Source of the DNA: Clostridiales bacterium | GTDB lineage: Bacteria > Bacillota > Clostridia > Oscillospirales > Oscillospiraceae | Length of the DNA: 9,108 nucleotides | Direction of reading: 5' to 3' | Assembly (NCBI GenBank): GCA_902362775.1 | Contig: CABIXV010000013.1 | Location: 1 to 9,108, forward strand | Shown here: positions 1 through 6,862 of the stretch, piece by piece | Numbering within the stretch: the stretch's first letter is position 1 | Layout: the number at the start of each line of letters is the position of its first letter | Position numbers and translations under genes: made by a program | The notes under the pieces: model-generated | What the model saw: the letters and a program-made list of their open reading frames with translations, nothing else | Database searches by the model: none | What the model was told of the DNA's origin: nothing

Positions 1-1169
1 GCATAGCGGGACACGTTGACGACGGTGGGAACAGCCTCGATATGCTCGGTGTTGTTGGAGTGGATGACCACGCTGTGGCCCATGCCCTCCATCTCCAGGT
101 TGGCCCGGGCGATCTCCATGCACTCCTCCCAGGTGTCGTAGGTAAAGAGCGCCAGCATGGGGAACAGCTTCTCCTTCGCCAGGACCTCCTGACGGGCATA
201 GCCCTTGGTGCAGCATACCAGGACCTTGGTATCCTCAGGGATCCCCTCCAGACCGGCCAAATCAGCCATCTGCTGAATCGTGGTGCCAGTCCACTCCTTG
301 TTGAATACGCCGTCGGGGAAAGCGCTGTTGCGGACCTTGTCGGCATCGGCCTGGTTGTCAATGTAGTAAGCGCCATTCGCTCTCAGCGCGGCCACCATCT
401 CATCTACCTTATCCTTGGGACAGATCACGTTCTGCTCACAGGTGCACAGAACGCCATTGTCAAAGGTACGGCCCGCGATGACCATCTTGGCTACCTCGTC
501 ATAGTCCACATCCCGGTCCACCAGGACCTGAACATTGCCCTGGCCGACACCCAAAGCCGGTTTTCCGGAGGAGTAAGCCACCTTTACCAGACCTGGGCCG
601 CCAGTGCAGATGCACAGATCCACGGTCTTCATCAGGCCGGCGGACAGCTCCATAGTAGGTTCTTTAATAATCTGGATCAGGTTCTTGGGCATACCCAGCT
701 TATCCAGCGCCTCGTTCATCAGCTCAACCGCCCGGACGCCGACGCCCTTCGCGCGGGGATGGGGGCAGATAATGACGGCGTTGCCGCACTTCAGAGCGCA
801 CATGGAGTTGTGCATGGGGTTGATGACGGGGTTGGTGGTAGCGGTGACGCAGCCCACTACGCCGATGGGCTTGGCGACCTTCATAATACCGTTGACCTCG
901 TCCCGCTCAATGATCCCGCGGCTCTTCTGGTCCTTCATGCGCCACCAGGTGCTCTTGGATTTGTTCTTGCACTTGGCGATCTTGCTGTCCACGCGCCCCA
1001 TCCGGGTCTCTTCCACCGCCATCTTGGCCAGTTCCTCCGCATGGTCATAAATCGCCTTGCCAATCGCCTTGGCGGCAGCATCCACCTGCTCCTGGCTCAT
1101 CTTCTCAAATTCCTTCTGGGCCGCGCGCGCGGCGTCTACCAGCGACTGCAGATATTCCTGTGTATCCAT
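1..1169 (-). CDS. CoA-acylating aldehyde dehydrogenase, SucD/SauS-like (3' end outside window)
   Basis: This should be a cytoplasmic NAD(P)+- and CoA-dependent aldehyde dehydrogenase converting an aldehyde to its acyl-CoA, or the reverse. Translating the minus strand from ATG at 1169 gives 389 uninterrupted codons; the gene runs off the left edge, losing perhaps 70 residues of a family of about 460. Visible landmarks are TTNP at 111-114, the PHPRAK segment at 136-141, the glycine loop GVGQGN at 207-212, and FDNGVLCTCEQ at 236-246, where Cys242 is in the catalytic thiol position; Cys244 is an extra nearby thiol. The N-terminal third resembles, from memory, clostridial succinate-semialdehyde dehydrogenase (SucD) and sulfoacetaldehyde dehydrogenase (SauS); AdhE N-terminal domains are more distant. 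AGGAG at 1179-1183 sets the start. Codon use is strongly GC-ending, unlike the adjacent alcohol dehydrogenase. The exact aldehyde cannot be assigned. Confidence 0.9.
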   Translation of the reverse strand, partial: MDTQEYLQSLVDAARAAQKEFEKMSQEQVDAAAKAIGKAIYDHAEELAKMAVEETRMGRVDSKIAKCKNKSKSTWWRMKDQKSRGIIERDEVNGIMKVAKPIGVVGCVTATTNPVINPMHNSMCALKCGNAVIICPHPRAKGVGVRAVELMNEALDKLGMPKNLIQIIKEPTMELSAGLMKTVDLCICTGGPGLVKVAYSSGKPALGVGQGNVQVLVDRDVDYDEVAKMVIAGRTFDNGVLCTCEQNVICPKDKVDEMVAALRANGAYYIDNQADADKVRNSAFPDGVFNKEWTGTTIQQMADLAGLEGIPEDTKVLVCCTKGYARQEVLAKEKLFPMLALFTYDTWEECMEIARANLEMEGMGHSVVIHSNNTEHIEAVPTVVNVSRY

Positions 1170-1221
1170 ATTGTTATACTCCTTTAACACATATTTGGAG
1201 ATGAATATAAATTATTTAAAG

Positions 1222-1236
1222 ATATGATTATCTGAT
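1222..1236. promoter_or_regulatory. Putative GntR/FadR operator 3, before the aldehyde dehydrogenase
   Basis: ATATGATTATCTGAT matches the perfect palindrome before the LarA-like gene (ATCTGATTATCAGAT) at 13 of 15 positions. It covers the -10 element of the candidate aldehyde dehydrogenase promoter, a typical place for a repressor. That it is an operator, and that the neighbouring GntR protein binds it, is inference from the similarity and the placement. Confidence 0.5.
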
Positions 1237-1255
1237 GAATTTAGTTAAAATCCAA
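1227..1255 (-). promoter_or_regulatory. Candidate sigma-A promoter of the aldehyde dehydrogenase
   Basis: Read on the minus strand, TTGGAT (1255-1250) and GATAAT (1232-1227) are separated by 17 nt. The -10 matches the consensus at five of six positions; the -35 is weak (three of six). The leader to the ATG at 1169 would be about 50 nt. This supports separate, possibly regulated, transcription of the aldehyde dehydrogenase rather than only read-through from the alcohol dehydrogenase. Confidence 0.4.
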
Positions 1256-1261
1256 ATCCAA

Positions 1262-2410
1262 TCACAATGCCTTTCGATACAGCATTTCCACATCTTTACC
1301 TGTACTTTGACGCGGGTTCCGCAGAATATTGCCGCTCTTCATAGCATCGGTCACCATTTCTGGAATTTTGTCTTCTGTAACACCAACAGCGGAAAGGCTA
1401 TCAGGAATACCCAAATCTTGGTTGAGTCTTCTTAACTCACCTACAAGCATATCTGGTGTGAAACTGTCATCTGACTTTTTCCCAAGAGTCACATAGTCGT
1501 AAATTTTTCGGTAGCGACCATTATCCGCCAACGCATTATATTCTACGATAGTTGGCATCAGAATCGCATTGGCTACACCATGGGCTACACCAAAGAACCC
1601 ACTGATTGGATGACTCATAGCGTGGATATTACCCAACAGCGCAGAAGCAAAGGCAACGCCGGCCAGATTGGAGCCGACCATCATATTACAGGCCGCTTCA
1701 GCGTTATCACGCGACGCCACAAATTGTCGAATGTTTCCACCAATTAGTTCCATCGCCTTCTCAGCCATAGCGTCAGTAAAAGGATTTCCCATCTTGGAGA
1801 GGTAGGCTTCCATTGCATGGATAAAAGAATCCACACCACAAGCAGCGGCAATCCCGGCGGGAAGCGTCATGATGAGGTCAGGGTCTAAAAGCGCATAACT
1901 TGGAATCAGATAGCGACTGATAACCGTCATCTTAAATTTGGTTTCTGAGTCAGTAATCACCGAGGAAGCAGTAACCTCGCTACCAGTACCCGCCGTTGTA
2001 GGGATGGCTACCATTGGCACTACAGGTCCCGGGACTTTTTCCAGACCAACATAATCAATCACAGTTCCACCATGAGTGGCTATCAATCCCGTCGCTTTGG
2101 CCACATCCATGGGACCGCCACCGCCCAGAGCGATGATACTCTCCGCCCCACATTCGTTAAATGCCTTAACAGCCTCGTTGACATTGTGGACCGTTGGGTT
2201 TGCCTGAATATCCAGAAACTCAAAACATTGAATACCGGCCTCCCGAATGAGTTTGGTCGCCCGATCTACCAAGCCGACCTTCTGTAAACCGGGGTCAGAT
2301 ACCAGAAGGACTATTTTACAGTTGAGTTTTTCAAGAATTTCGGGTAACCGGTCAAATGAGCCTTTCCCAAATATAACGTCCTGGGGGATCGTAAACTGAA
2401 ATTCTTTCAT
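1262..2410 (-). CDS. Iron-type (group III) alcohol dehydrogenase
   Basis: This is a 382-residue cytoplasmic NAD(P)-dependent alcohol dehydrogenase or aldehyde reductase of the Fe-ADH family, at the usual full length. An N-terminal dinucleotide-binding half is followed by the helical metal half. All four metal-ligand positions known from FucO-type enzymes are present: Asp194 and His198 (in VDSFIHAMEAY), His263 (NIHAMSHP) and His277 (AHGVANA). The TTAGTGSE loop is at 138-145. The cofactor motif usually reading GGGSP is GGGGP here (96-100), so the conserved Ser is Gly. The ATG at 2410 has AGGGAG eight bases upstream. It lies 99 bp after the TRAP binding protein and about 90 bp before an acylating aldehyde dehydrogenase, so the pair could join alcohol, aldehyde and acyl-CoA, as in SucD/4-hydroxybutyrate dehydrogenase or sulfoacetaldehyde systems. 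Its substrate is unknown. Confidence 0.93.
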   Translation of the reverse strand: MKEFQFTIPQDVIFGKGSFDRLPEILEKLNCKIVLLVSDPGLQKVGLVDRATKLIREAGIQCFEFLDIQANPTVHNVNEAVKAFNECGAESIIALGGGGPMDVAKATGLIATHGGTVIDYVGLEKVPGPVVPMVAIPTTAGTGSEVTASSVITDSETKFKMTVISRYLIPSYALLDPDLIMTLPAGIAAACGVDSFIHAMEAYLSKMGNPFTDAMAEKAMELIGGNIRQFVASRDNAEAACNMMVGSNLAGVAFASALLGNIHAMSHPISGFFGVAHGVANAILMPTIVEYNALADNGRYRKIYDYVTLGKKSDDSFTPDMLVGELRRLNQDLGIPDSLSAVGVTEDKIPEMVTDAMKSGNILRNPRQSTGKDVEMLYRKAL

Positions 2411-2443
2411 TGATAGGGCTCCCTTCTACCTATTTTTTAATGA

Positions 2444-2474
2444 GGCCGTACACTTTACATATTATGTAACGGCC
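2444..2474. repeat. Inverted repeat between TRAP binding protein and alcohol dehydrogenase genes
   Basis: Outer arms GGCCGTACA (2444-2452) and TGTAACGGCC (2465-2474) pair with one bulged A. Nested inside is a perfect 7-1-7 palindrome, TTACATATTATGTAA (2455-2469). No T-run follows on either strand, so it is not a standard terminator. It may be an mRNA-stabilising or processing hairpin that separates expression of the transporter and the dehydrogenase, or a binding site for a different dimeric regulator. Confidence 0.5.
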
Positions 2475-2509
2475 CCATTCACCTAAAATCGATTATAGAT
2501 CTCGGAACA

Positions 2510-3565
2510 TCAGCTCTTGGCCTGATAGTCACGCACCATGTTGACCCACTCTTCAGAACCATCATGTTCAGCATAGAAGTAGTCGTAAACAGGTGCTACG
2601 GCATCTCGCATCTGCTGCTTAAATGTATCATCAGGAATAATAACCGTAGTGTTTCCGGAGGACTCAATGTTGGTCTTGGCATCATTGTCCGCATCGATAG
2701 AAATATCCCAGTTATATGCAGCCGCCTCTTCAATACTGGAGTCCAGCGCCTCACGTTGTTCATCGCTGAGGCTTTGATAGAAGTCTTCATTGATGACCCA
2801 GAAGTTTGGGCTAAACATATGATTGCTTTCCAAGACATATTTCTGAACTTCATAGAACGAGGAAGTATAAATAGTAGGATAGGGATTTTCCTGACCGTCA
2901 GCTACCTTGGTTTCCAGCGCGTTAAAAATCTCACTCATGGCCATGGGAACGGATGTAACGCCTAAACAATCCATCATCTGAATAAAGTGTGGAATGTTAG
3001 GAGTTCGTAGCTTTTGCCCCTTCAGATCGCCCATACTATTCAGGGGCTTATTGGAGGAAATCTGGCGGAAGCCGTTGACCGTAATGGCCAGACAACGCAT
3101 ATTACCGCCTTCAATCAGGCCATCCGTCAAGGCTTCTCCAATTTCTCCAGTCAAAATCTCACGGGCATCTTCCCAACCATTAAATAGGAATGGGGCCTCA
3201 GAAACCGCAATTTTCGGTAAGTACATCTGAATATTAGTTCCTGCACATCCCATCTCCACAGTACCTTGAGAAACAGATTGATCGTATACATCCTCAGACC
3301 CGAGCTGGCTATTAGGATAAATTTCAATTTTTAGGGTACCGTTTGAGCGTTCTTCAACCAGCTCCTGAAGTTTCAACATCGCTAGATGCTGTGGGTGATC
3401 TTCAGCGAACCAGTGTGCAAATTTAATTGTTTTAGTTTCACTAGATGATTGGCTATTGTTGGACTGATTCACATTACCTGAATCTGAGCCATTGCTGCAG
3501 GCCACTAAATTCAATGAGAGAGTTAATGTAAGGACCAAGGCAGCTATTTTAAACATTTTTTTCAT
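2510..3565 (-). CDS. dctP: TRAP transporter solute-binding lipoprotein (DctP family)
   Basis: This is the extracytoplasmic binding protein of a TRAP transporter, 351 residues. It begins with a lipoprotein signal: charged MKK, a hydrophobic stretch, and lipobox LVAC with Cys23 as the lipidated residue. A Ser/Asn-rich tether follows to about residue 45, as expected for a membrane-anchored protein in a Gram-positive cell. The DctP fold follows from about residue 46. Arg187 in GQKLRTPN is in the position that, in characterised TRAP binding proteins such as SiaP, contacts the substrate carboxylate. The downstream segment EIFNALETKVADGQENP is also typical. The ATG has AAGGAG seven bases upstream. 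The gene follows the large membrane subunit by 46 bp. The ligand is expected to be a small organic anion (carboxylate, hydroxy acid or sulfonate); its identity cannot be read from the sequence. Confidence 0.95.
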   Translation of the reverse strand: MKKMFKIAALVLTLTLSLNLVACSNGSDSGNVNQSNNSQSSSETKTIKFAHWFAEDHPQHLAMLKLQELVEERSNGTLKIEIYPNSQLGSEDVYDQSVSQGTVEMGCAGTNIQMYLPKIAVSEAPFLFNGWEDAREILTGEIGEALTDGLIEGGNMRCLAITVNGFRQISSNKPLNSMGDLKGQKLRTPNIPHFIQMMDCLGVTSVPMAMSEIFNALETKVADGQENPYPTIYTSSFYEVQKYVLESNHMFSPNFWVINEDFYQSLSDEQREALDSSIEEAAAYNWDISIDADNDAKTNIESSGNTTVIIPDDTFKQQMRDAVAPVYDYFYAEHDGSEEWVNMVRDYQAKS

Positions 3566-3611
3566 TTTTCTTCTCCTTTACAATTCAAACTGTTTTAAAA
3601 ATATCTACAGG

Positions 3612-4892
3612 TCAAGCAATTAGCGCCAGAGGAACTGTAATAAGCTGAGGGAAGAAGCAGAAAATAAATAATGTAACGATTTCAATCATGCAGAAGGGTA
3701 AAATTCCTTTCACACAACTCTTAAAGTCTAAACCTGAAATCCCACATCCCAAATAAATAACGATACCAACGGGGGGTGTAATCAGGCCAATAGTAAGATT
3801 TAGCACCATAATAACCGCAAAGAAAACAGGATCAATACCGGCAGCTTTGACCAGCGGGACCAAAATTGGGCCAAAGATAAGAATGTTGGGTGTCAGATCC
3901 ATCACCATTCCCATCACGAACAGGAATAGGTTAATCAACAAAAGAAGCAGAAGCGGACGCGCAACCAGAGGTGAGAGCAATTGGACTACCATGGCAGGAA
4001 TCTGGGCTATGGTAATCAGCCAACCAACACCAGTGGCAGCAGCCACAATAATCATAACAACACCAGTACTGACTGTTCCGGCAATACAGACGTCCAATAG
4101 GCCTTTTAAATCTAGTTCCTTATAGACAAAAACAGAGACGATTGCAGCATAGACAGTGGCGAAGGCGCCCGCTTCAGTAGGTGTAAACACACCCAGACGG
4201 ATACCGCCAACAATCAAAACAGGCATGAACAGAGCAGGGAGAGACTCCTTAATAATTTTGATAGCCTCCGCAGAGGAATATGTACGCGTATCGTTGTAGC
4301 CATCTTTACGGACATAGTACCACCAGCCAAGCATCAGCATAAGGCCGAGGATAATACCAGGTACAATACCCGCCATAAAGCAACGGGACACAGAAAGACC
4401 GGTGGCCGTAGCCAAAACAATCATTGGAATACTGGGGGGAATGATAGGCGCAATGACAGATCCTGCACAAATCAACCCAGTAGAACGGTCCGCACGGTAA
4501 CCATTGCTGACCATCAACGGGACTAGAATACCTCCCAAAGCAGCGGCATCAGCTACGGCACTGCCAGACAGACCAGCAAAGAGCATACTGGCGAGAATAG
4601 CCGCATATCCTAAGCCGCCGCGGACGCGGCCTACGACTACATTAGCAAATGCCACAATGCGGCGAGACAGTCCGCCGGCACCCATAATTTCACCGGCTAA
4701 CATAAAGAATGGGATTGCCATCAACGCAAAATTATTCGTACCAGACACCATATTTTGAGCTATGATGATAGCATCCGTCATGGATAAGATATGCATCAAA
4801 ACGATTCCACAACAAATCAGGACGAAACAGATTGGGACTCCCAGTGGCAGGAGGACTGCCAGGCTTCCCAGAAACGCAAATACTGCCGTCAT
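3612..4892 (-). CDS. dctM: TRAP transporter large permease subunit (DctM family)
   Basis: This is the 426-residue ion-coupled transport subunit of a TRAP system, in the cytoplasmic membrane. It is hydrophobic almost throughout, consistent with about twelve membrane segments. Family landmarks are AIPFFMLAGEIM (59-70), SGSAVADAAALG (109-120), IAPIIPPSIP (147-156) and, near the C-terminus, TPPVG (372-376). The length is normal for an unfused DctM. The start ATG overlaps the stop codon of the small subunit in an ATGA, and a full AAGGAGG lies nine bases upstream, so the two are translationally coupled. It acts with the small subunit and the binding protein encoded on either side. Confidence 0.96.
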   Translation of the reverse strand: MTAVFAFLGSLAVLLPLGVPICFVLICCGIVLMHILSMTDAIIIAQNMVSGTNNFALMAIPFFMLAGEIMGAGGLSRRIVAFANVVVGRVRGGLGYAAILASMLFAGLSGSAVADAAALGGILVPLMVSNGYRADRSTGLICAGSVIAPIIPPSIPMIVLATATGLSVSRCFMAGIVPGIILGLMLMLGWWYYVRKDGYNDTRTYSSAEAIKIIKESLPALFMPVLIVGGIRLGVFTPTEAGAFATVYAAIVSVFVYKELDLKGLLDVCIAGTVSTGVVMIIVAAATGVGWLITIAQIPAMVVQLLSPLVARPLLLLLLINLFLFVMGMVMDLTPNILIFGPILVPLVKAAGIDPVFFAVIMVLNLTIGLITPPVGIVIYLGCGISGLDFKSCVKGILPFCMIEIVTLFIFCFFPQLITVPLALIA

Positions 4893-5392
4893 TCGTTTGT
4901 TCCCTCCTTGCCATTCTTCTTATAGTTCTGATACTCCATCACGTGATCTTTAATCAGCAGGATAGTTTTAGGGAGCATAGCAATCCCCATCAGGAAAGGA
5001 GTTACCGTGATAATCCCCATAGGAATAGGAATGGCAGCGCTGTCTAGATTGATTGTAGAGATAAAATAACGCCAGCCGCCAGAAATCATAATGTAAAGCG
5101 CATACATGACAATCAGTTCCGCTATGATCTGTATCACCAGCTTGGCGATGCCATGAAGGCTGTTAACCAAAATATCAACGCCCACATGTTTGTTCTGATA
5201 ATAAGCCAAAATGGCCCCCAAAGCGGATACCCATACAAAAGCATAGCGGGACAACTCTTCTGTGGCACTGATACCACTGTTGAATACATAGCGCAGAACC
5301 GCATTGACAAAAATCATCAGCACCATGCTAATCAAAACAACAGATACAAATACCTTAAAGATTCCATACAGTCGATTTTTAAATACTTGCAT
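4889..5392 (-). CDS. dctQ: TRAP transporter small permease subunit (DctQ family)
   Basis: This is the 167-residue small membrane subunit of the TRAP transporter. Four hydrophobic segments are visible at about residues 12-33, 50-66, 82-105 and 122-147. The family pattern appears as ATEELSRYAFVWVSALGA (43-60) and HVGVDIL (69-75). A charged tail (KKNGKEGTNE) ends the protein. The ATG at 5392 is preceded by GGGAGG at good spacing. The gene opens the transporter block and lies 86 bp after the LarA-like gene; I see no promoter or terminator in that gap, so co-transcription is likely. The order small subunit, large subunit, binding protein places the binding protein last. Confidence 0.93.
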   Translation of the reverse strand: MQVFKNRLYGIFKVFVSVVLISMVLMIFVNAVLRYVFNSGISATEELSRYAFVWVSALGAILAYYQNKHVGVDILVNSLHGIAKLVIQIIAELIVMYALYIMISGGWRYFISTINLDSAAIPIPMGIITVTPFLMGIAMLPKTILLIKDHVMEYQNYKKNGKEGTNE

Positions 5393-5478
5393 ATTTGCTT
5401 TACCTCCCTCTACTTTGTATTTTTGTTTGTCTTATAAAGATAGTTTCCTAGAATCCTCCCCTTCCTAACGCAGGTCAA

Positions 5479-6756
5479 TTAAAAGCCAGTCATCAGCCTG
5501 CCCTCTGGGCTAAATCGGAGTCTAATTGGCCTACCAATAATCTCAAGATTTGGATTTTTTTGCGCTTCAGGAATCATTACCTCTGAAATATATATTTTTT
5601 CTATTTCCAATGTGTTCTTGATTCGGATCAGACGTACATCTTTTTCGTCTTTTCCACTCCCGTAGATACTCATTTTGAAAACATCCTCGTCGTTATCCGC
5701 AATCAGAGGAATTTTTCCAAAATTGAACTCGTGTGTTGTGATTACATTCGGATACATCGTCTCCAAATCAATATCATCAAACAACCGCCGGCTAATGACA
5801 TCCAGACCTCCGATCCCCAGCGCATTCCCACTAGAAACTGGAGTCAGTGAAAGGCATGCCCTTTTATTGGCTCGTATTCCTCCAGTAGCTGTAGTGACTG
5901 CGAAGGTACCAGCAATATTGGGGTCAGATCCTTCCCCGCTAATATTTTTTCCCATTTCATCGATCACGAGAACATCGCAGTCATCAAACAAGATGCTGGC
6001 CATTTTAGAGGTCGCCTCCTTCAGCAACTTTGGTTCTTCCTCTGCGATCTCTTCCGCTTTTAGTGCCACCAGCTTGTAAGTCTCATCATAGGCATTTTCT
6101 AAGATTGCCACACCACATAAAATCGGAGCCTTTTTCATCATGCATAGCGCAATTTCCGGAAGAAGTGTCGGGAACATCCCATATCCGGCGCTGTGACAAG
6201 TAGCGGCGCCTTTTTGTTTCCCCAGCCCAATGGTCATCATTTTTATGAGTCCGCTTTCATAAGCGCCGCGGAAGGCGGTATGAAGTTTGACCCGTCCGCA
6301 GACGATGATCCCGTCTGATTCGTAGGCATTTCGGTCAATATGAACCGGGTAGCCTCTGTCGGTCGTACCCAAATTTACAGTTTCCATGCTGGAGAGGATA
6401 GGGCAGCCCACACTCTCCTCTGTAATGCCGAGATGCTCCAGCATTTCAAGCTGGCCCTGAGCAGTCGCGCCGCCATGGCTTCCCATAGCGGGTACCAGAA
6501 ATGGGAACGCCCCTTGCCGCTTGCAATAATCCGCAATTGCCTGAAGGATCCCGACAATATTACAAATTCCTCGGCTTCCAGCTGTAATACAAATCCGCTT
6601 TCCAGGTTGGATCATCCCTTGAAATTTTGCCTGCCCCAGTTGGGAAAAAATAGTGGAGGCTATCTCCTCTCTCGGTATGCTTTTTCGTTCAAATGTCTGT
6701 CTAATTTCCACCATCTTCGGAATTTGGACAGAACCAATGATGTCGGATGTGCTCAA
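5479..6756 (-). CDS. LarA-like (DUF2088) protein, possible nickel-pincer 2-hydroxy-acid racemase/epimerase homologue
   Basis: This 425-residue cytoplasmic protein resembles the LarA/DUF2088 family, whose characterised members use a nickel-pincer nucleotide to racemise or epimerise 2-hydroxy acids. Supporting features are PGKRICITAGSRG (51-63), AMGSHGG (90-96; His94 corresponding to the catalytic His of LarA), and a basic segment with Lys157, His159, Arg163, Lys172 and Lys180, then CHSAG with His188. Spacing from His159 to the likely cofactor-tethering Lys172 is 13 residues, against 10 as I recall it in lactate racemase, so it is a divergent member and the activity is unproven. The start is TTG: an in-frame TAG lies two codons upstream and AAGGGGAG sits six bases before it. 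No larB, larC or larE maturation gene is in the window. It is the first gene after two operator-like palindromes. Confidence 0.78.
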   Translation of the reverse strand: MSTSDIIGSVQIPKMVEIRQTFERKSIPREEIASTIFSQLGQAKFQGMIQPGKRICITAGSRGICNIVGILQAIADYCKRQGAFPFLVPAMGSHGGATAQGQLEMLEHLGITEESVGCPILSSMETVNLGTTDRGYPVHIDRNAYESDGIIVCGRVKLHTAFRGAYESGLIKMMTIGLGKQKGAATCHSAGYGMFPTLLPEIALCMMKKAPILCGVAILENAYDETYKLVALKAEEIAEEEPKLLKEATSKMASILFDDCDVLVIDEMGKNISGEGSDPNIAGTFAVTTATGGIRANKRACLSLTPVSSGNALGIGGLDVISRRLFDDIDLETMYPNVITTHEFNFGKIPLIADNDEDVFKMSIYGSGKDEKDVRLIRIKNTLEIEKIYISEVMIPEAQKNPNLEIIGRPIRLRFSPEGRLMTGF

Positions 6757-6782
6757 TGTCTACTCCCCTTCCCAATTAAGTT

Positions 6783-6797
6783 ATCTGATTATCAGAT
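6783..6797. promoter_or_regulatory. Putative GntR/FadR operator 1 (perfect 7-1-7 palindrome)
   Basis: ATCTGATTATCAGAT is a perfect inverted repeat with a single central base, the right size for a dimeric FadR-type winged-helix regulator. Read on the minus strand its centre is GATAAT, which could serve as a -10 element with a start site about 25 nt before the TTG of the LarA-like gene. I find no good -35 for it. Confidence 0.6.
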
Positions 6798-6811
6798 GTT
6801 TCAGGAAATAA

Positions 6812-6826
6812 ATCTTATCATCAGAT
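6812..6826. promoter_or_regulatory. Putative GntR/FadR operator 2
   Basis: ATCTTATCATCAGAT has the same 7-1-7 architecture as operator 1 with one arm mismatch (T for G). The two centres are 29 bp apart, close to three helical turns, which would allow two dimers to sit on roughly the same face of the DNA. Confidence 0.55.
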
Positions 6827-6862
6827 GAATTTTCTTAAGAAACACCATTTCGCTATTCTTTG

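Noticed and set aside
42..1187. A 381-codon open frame on the plus strand
   Set aside because: It is antisense to the aldehyde dehydrogenase, whose conserved family motifs are clear on the minus strand. The long frame is a by-product of GC-rich codon use, and its product is low-complexity with no recognisable domain.
1..2410. A split bifunctional AdhE (aldehyde plus alcohol dehydrogenase halves)
   Set aside because: The order is reversed relative to AdhE (alcohol dehydrogenase first in transcription), each gene has its own start and ribosome site, and the aldehyde dehydrogenase looks closer to SucD/SauS than to the AdhE N-terminal domain.
5393..5478. A separate promoter for the TRAP genes
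   Set aside because: I found no convincing -35/-10 pair, operator palindrome or terminator in these 86 bases, so co-transcription with the LarA-like gene is simpler.
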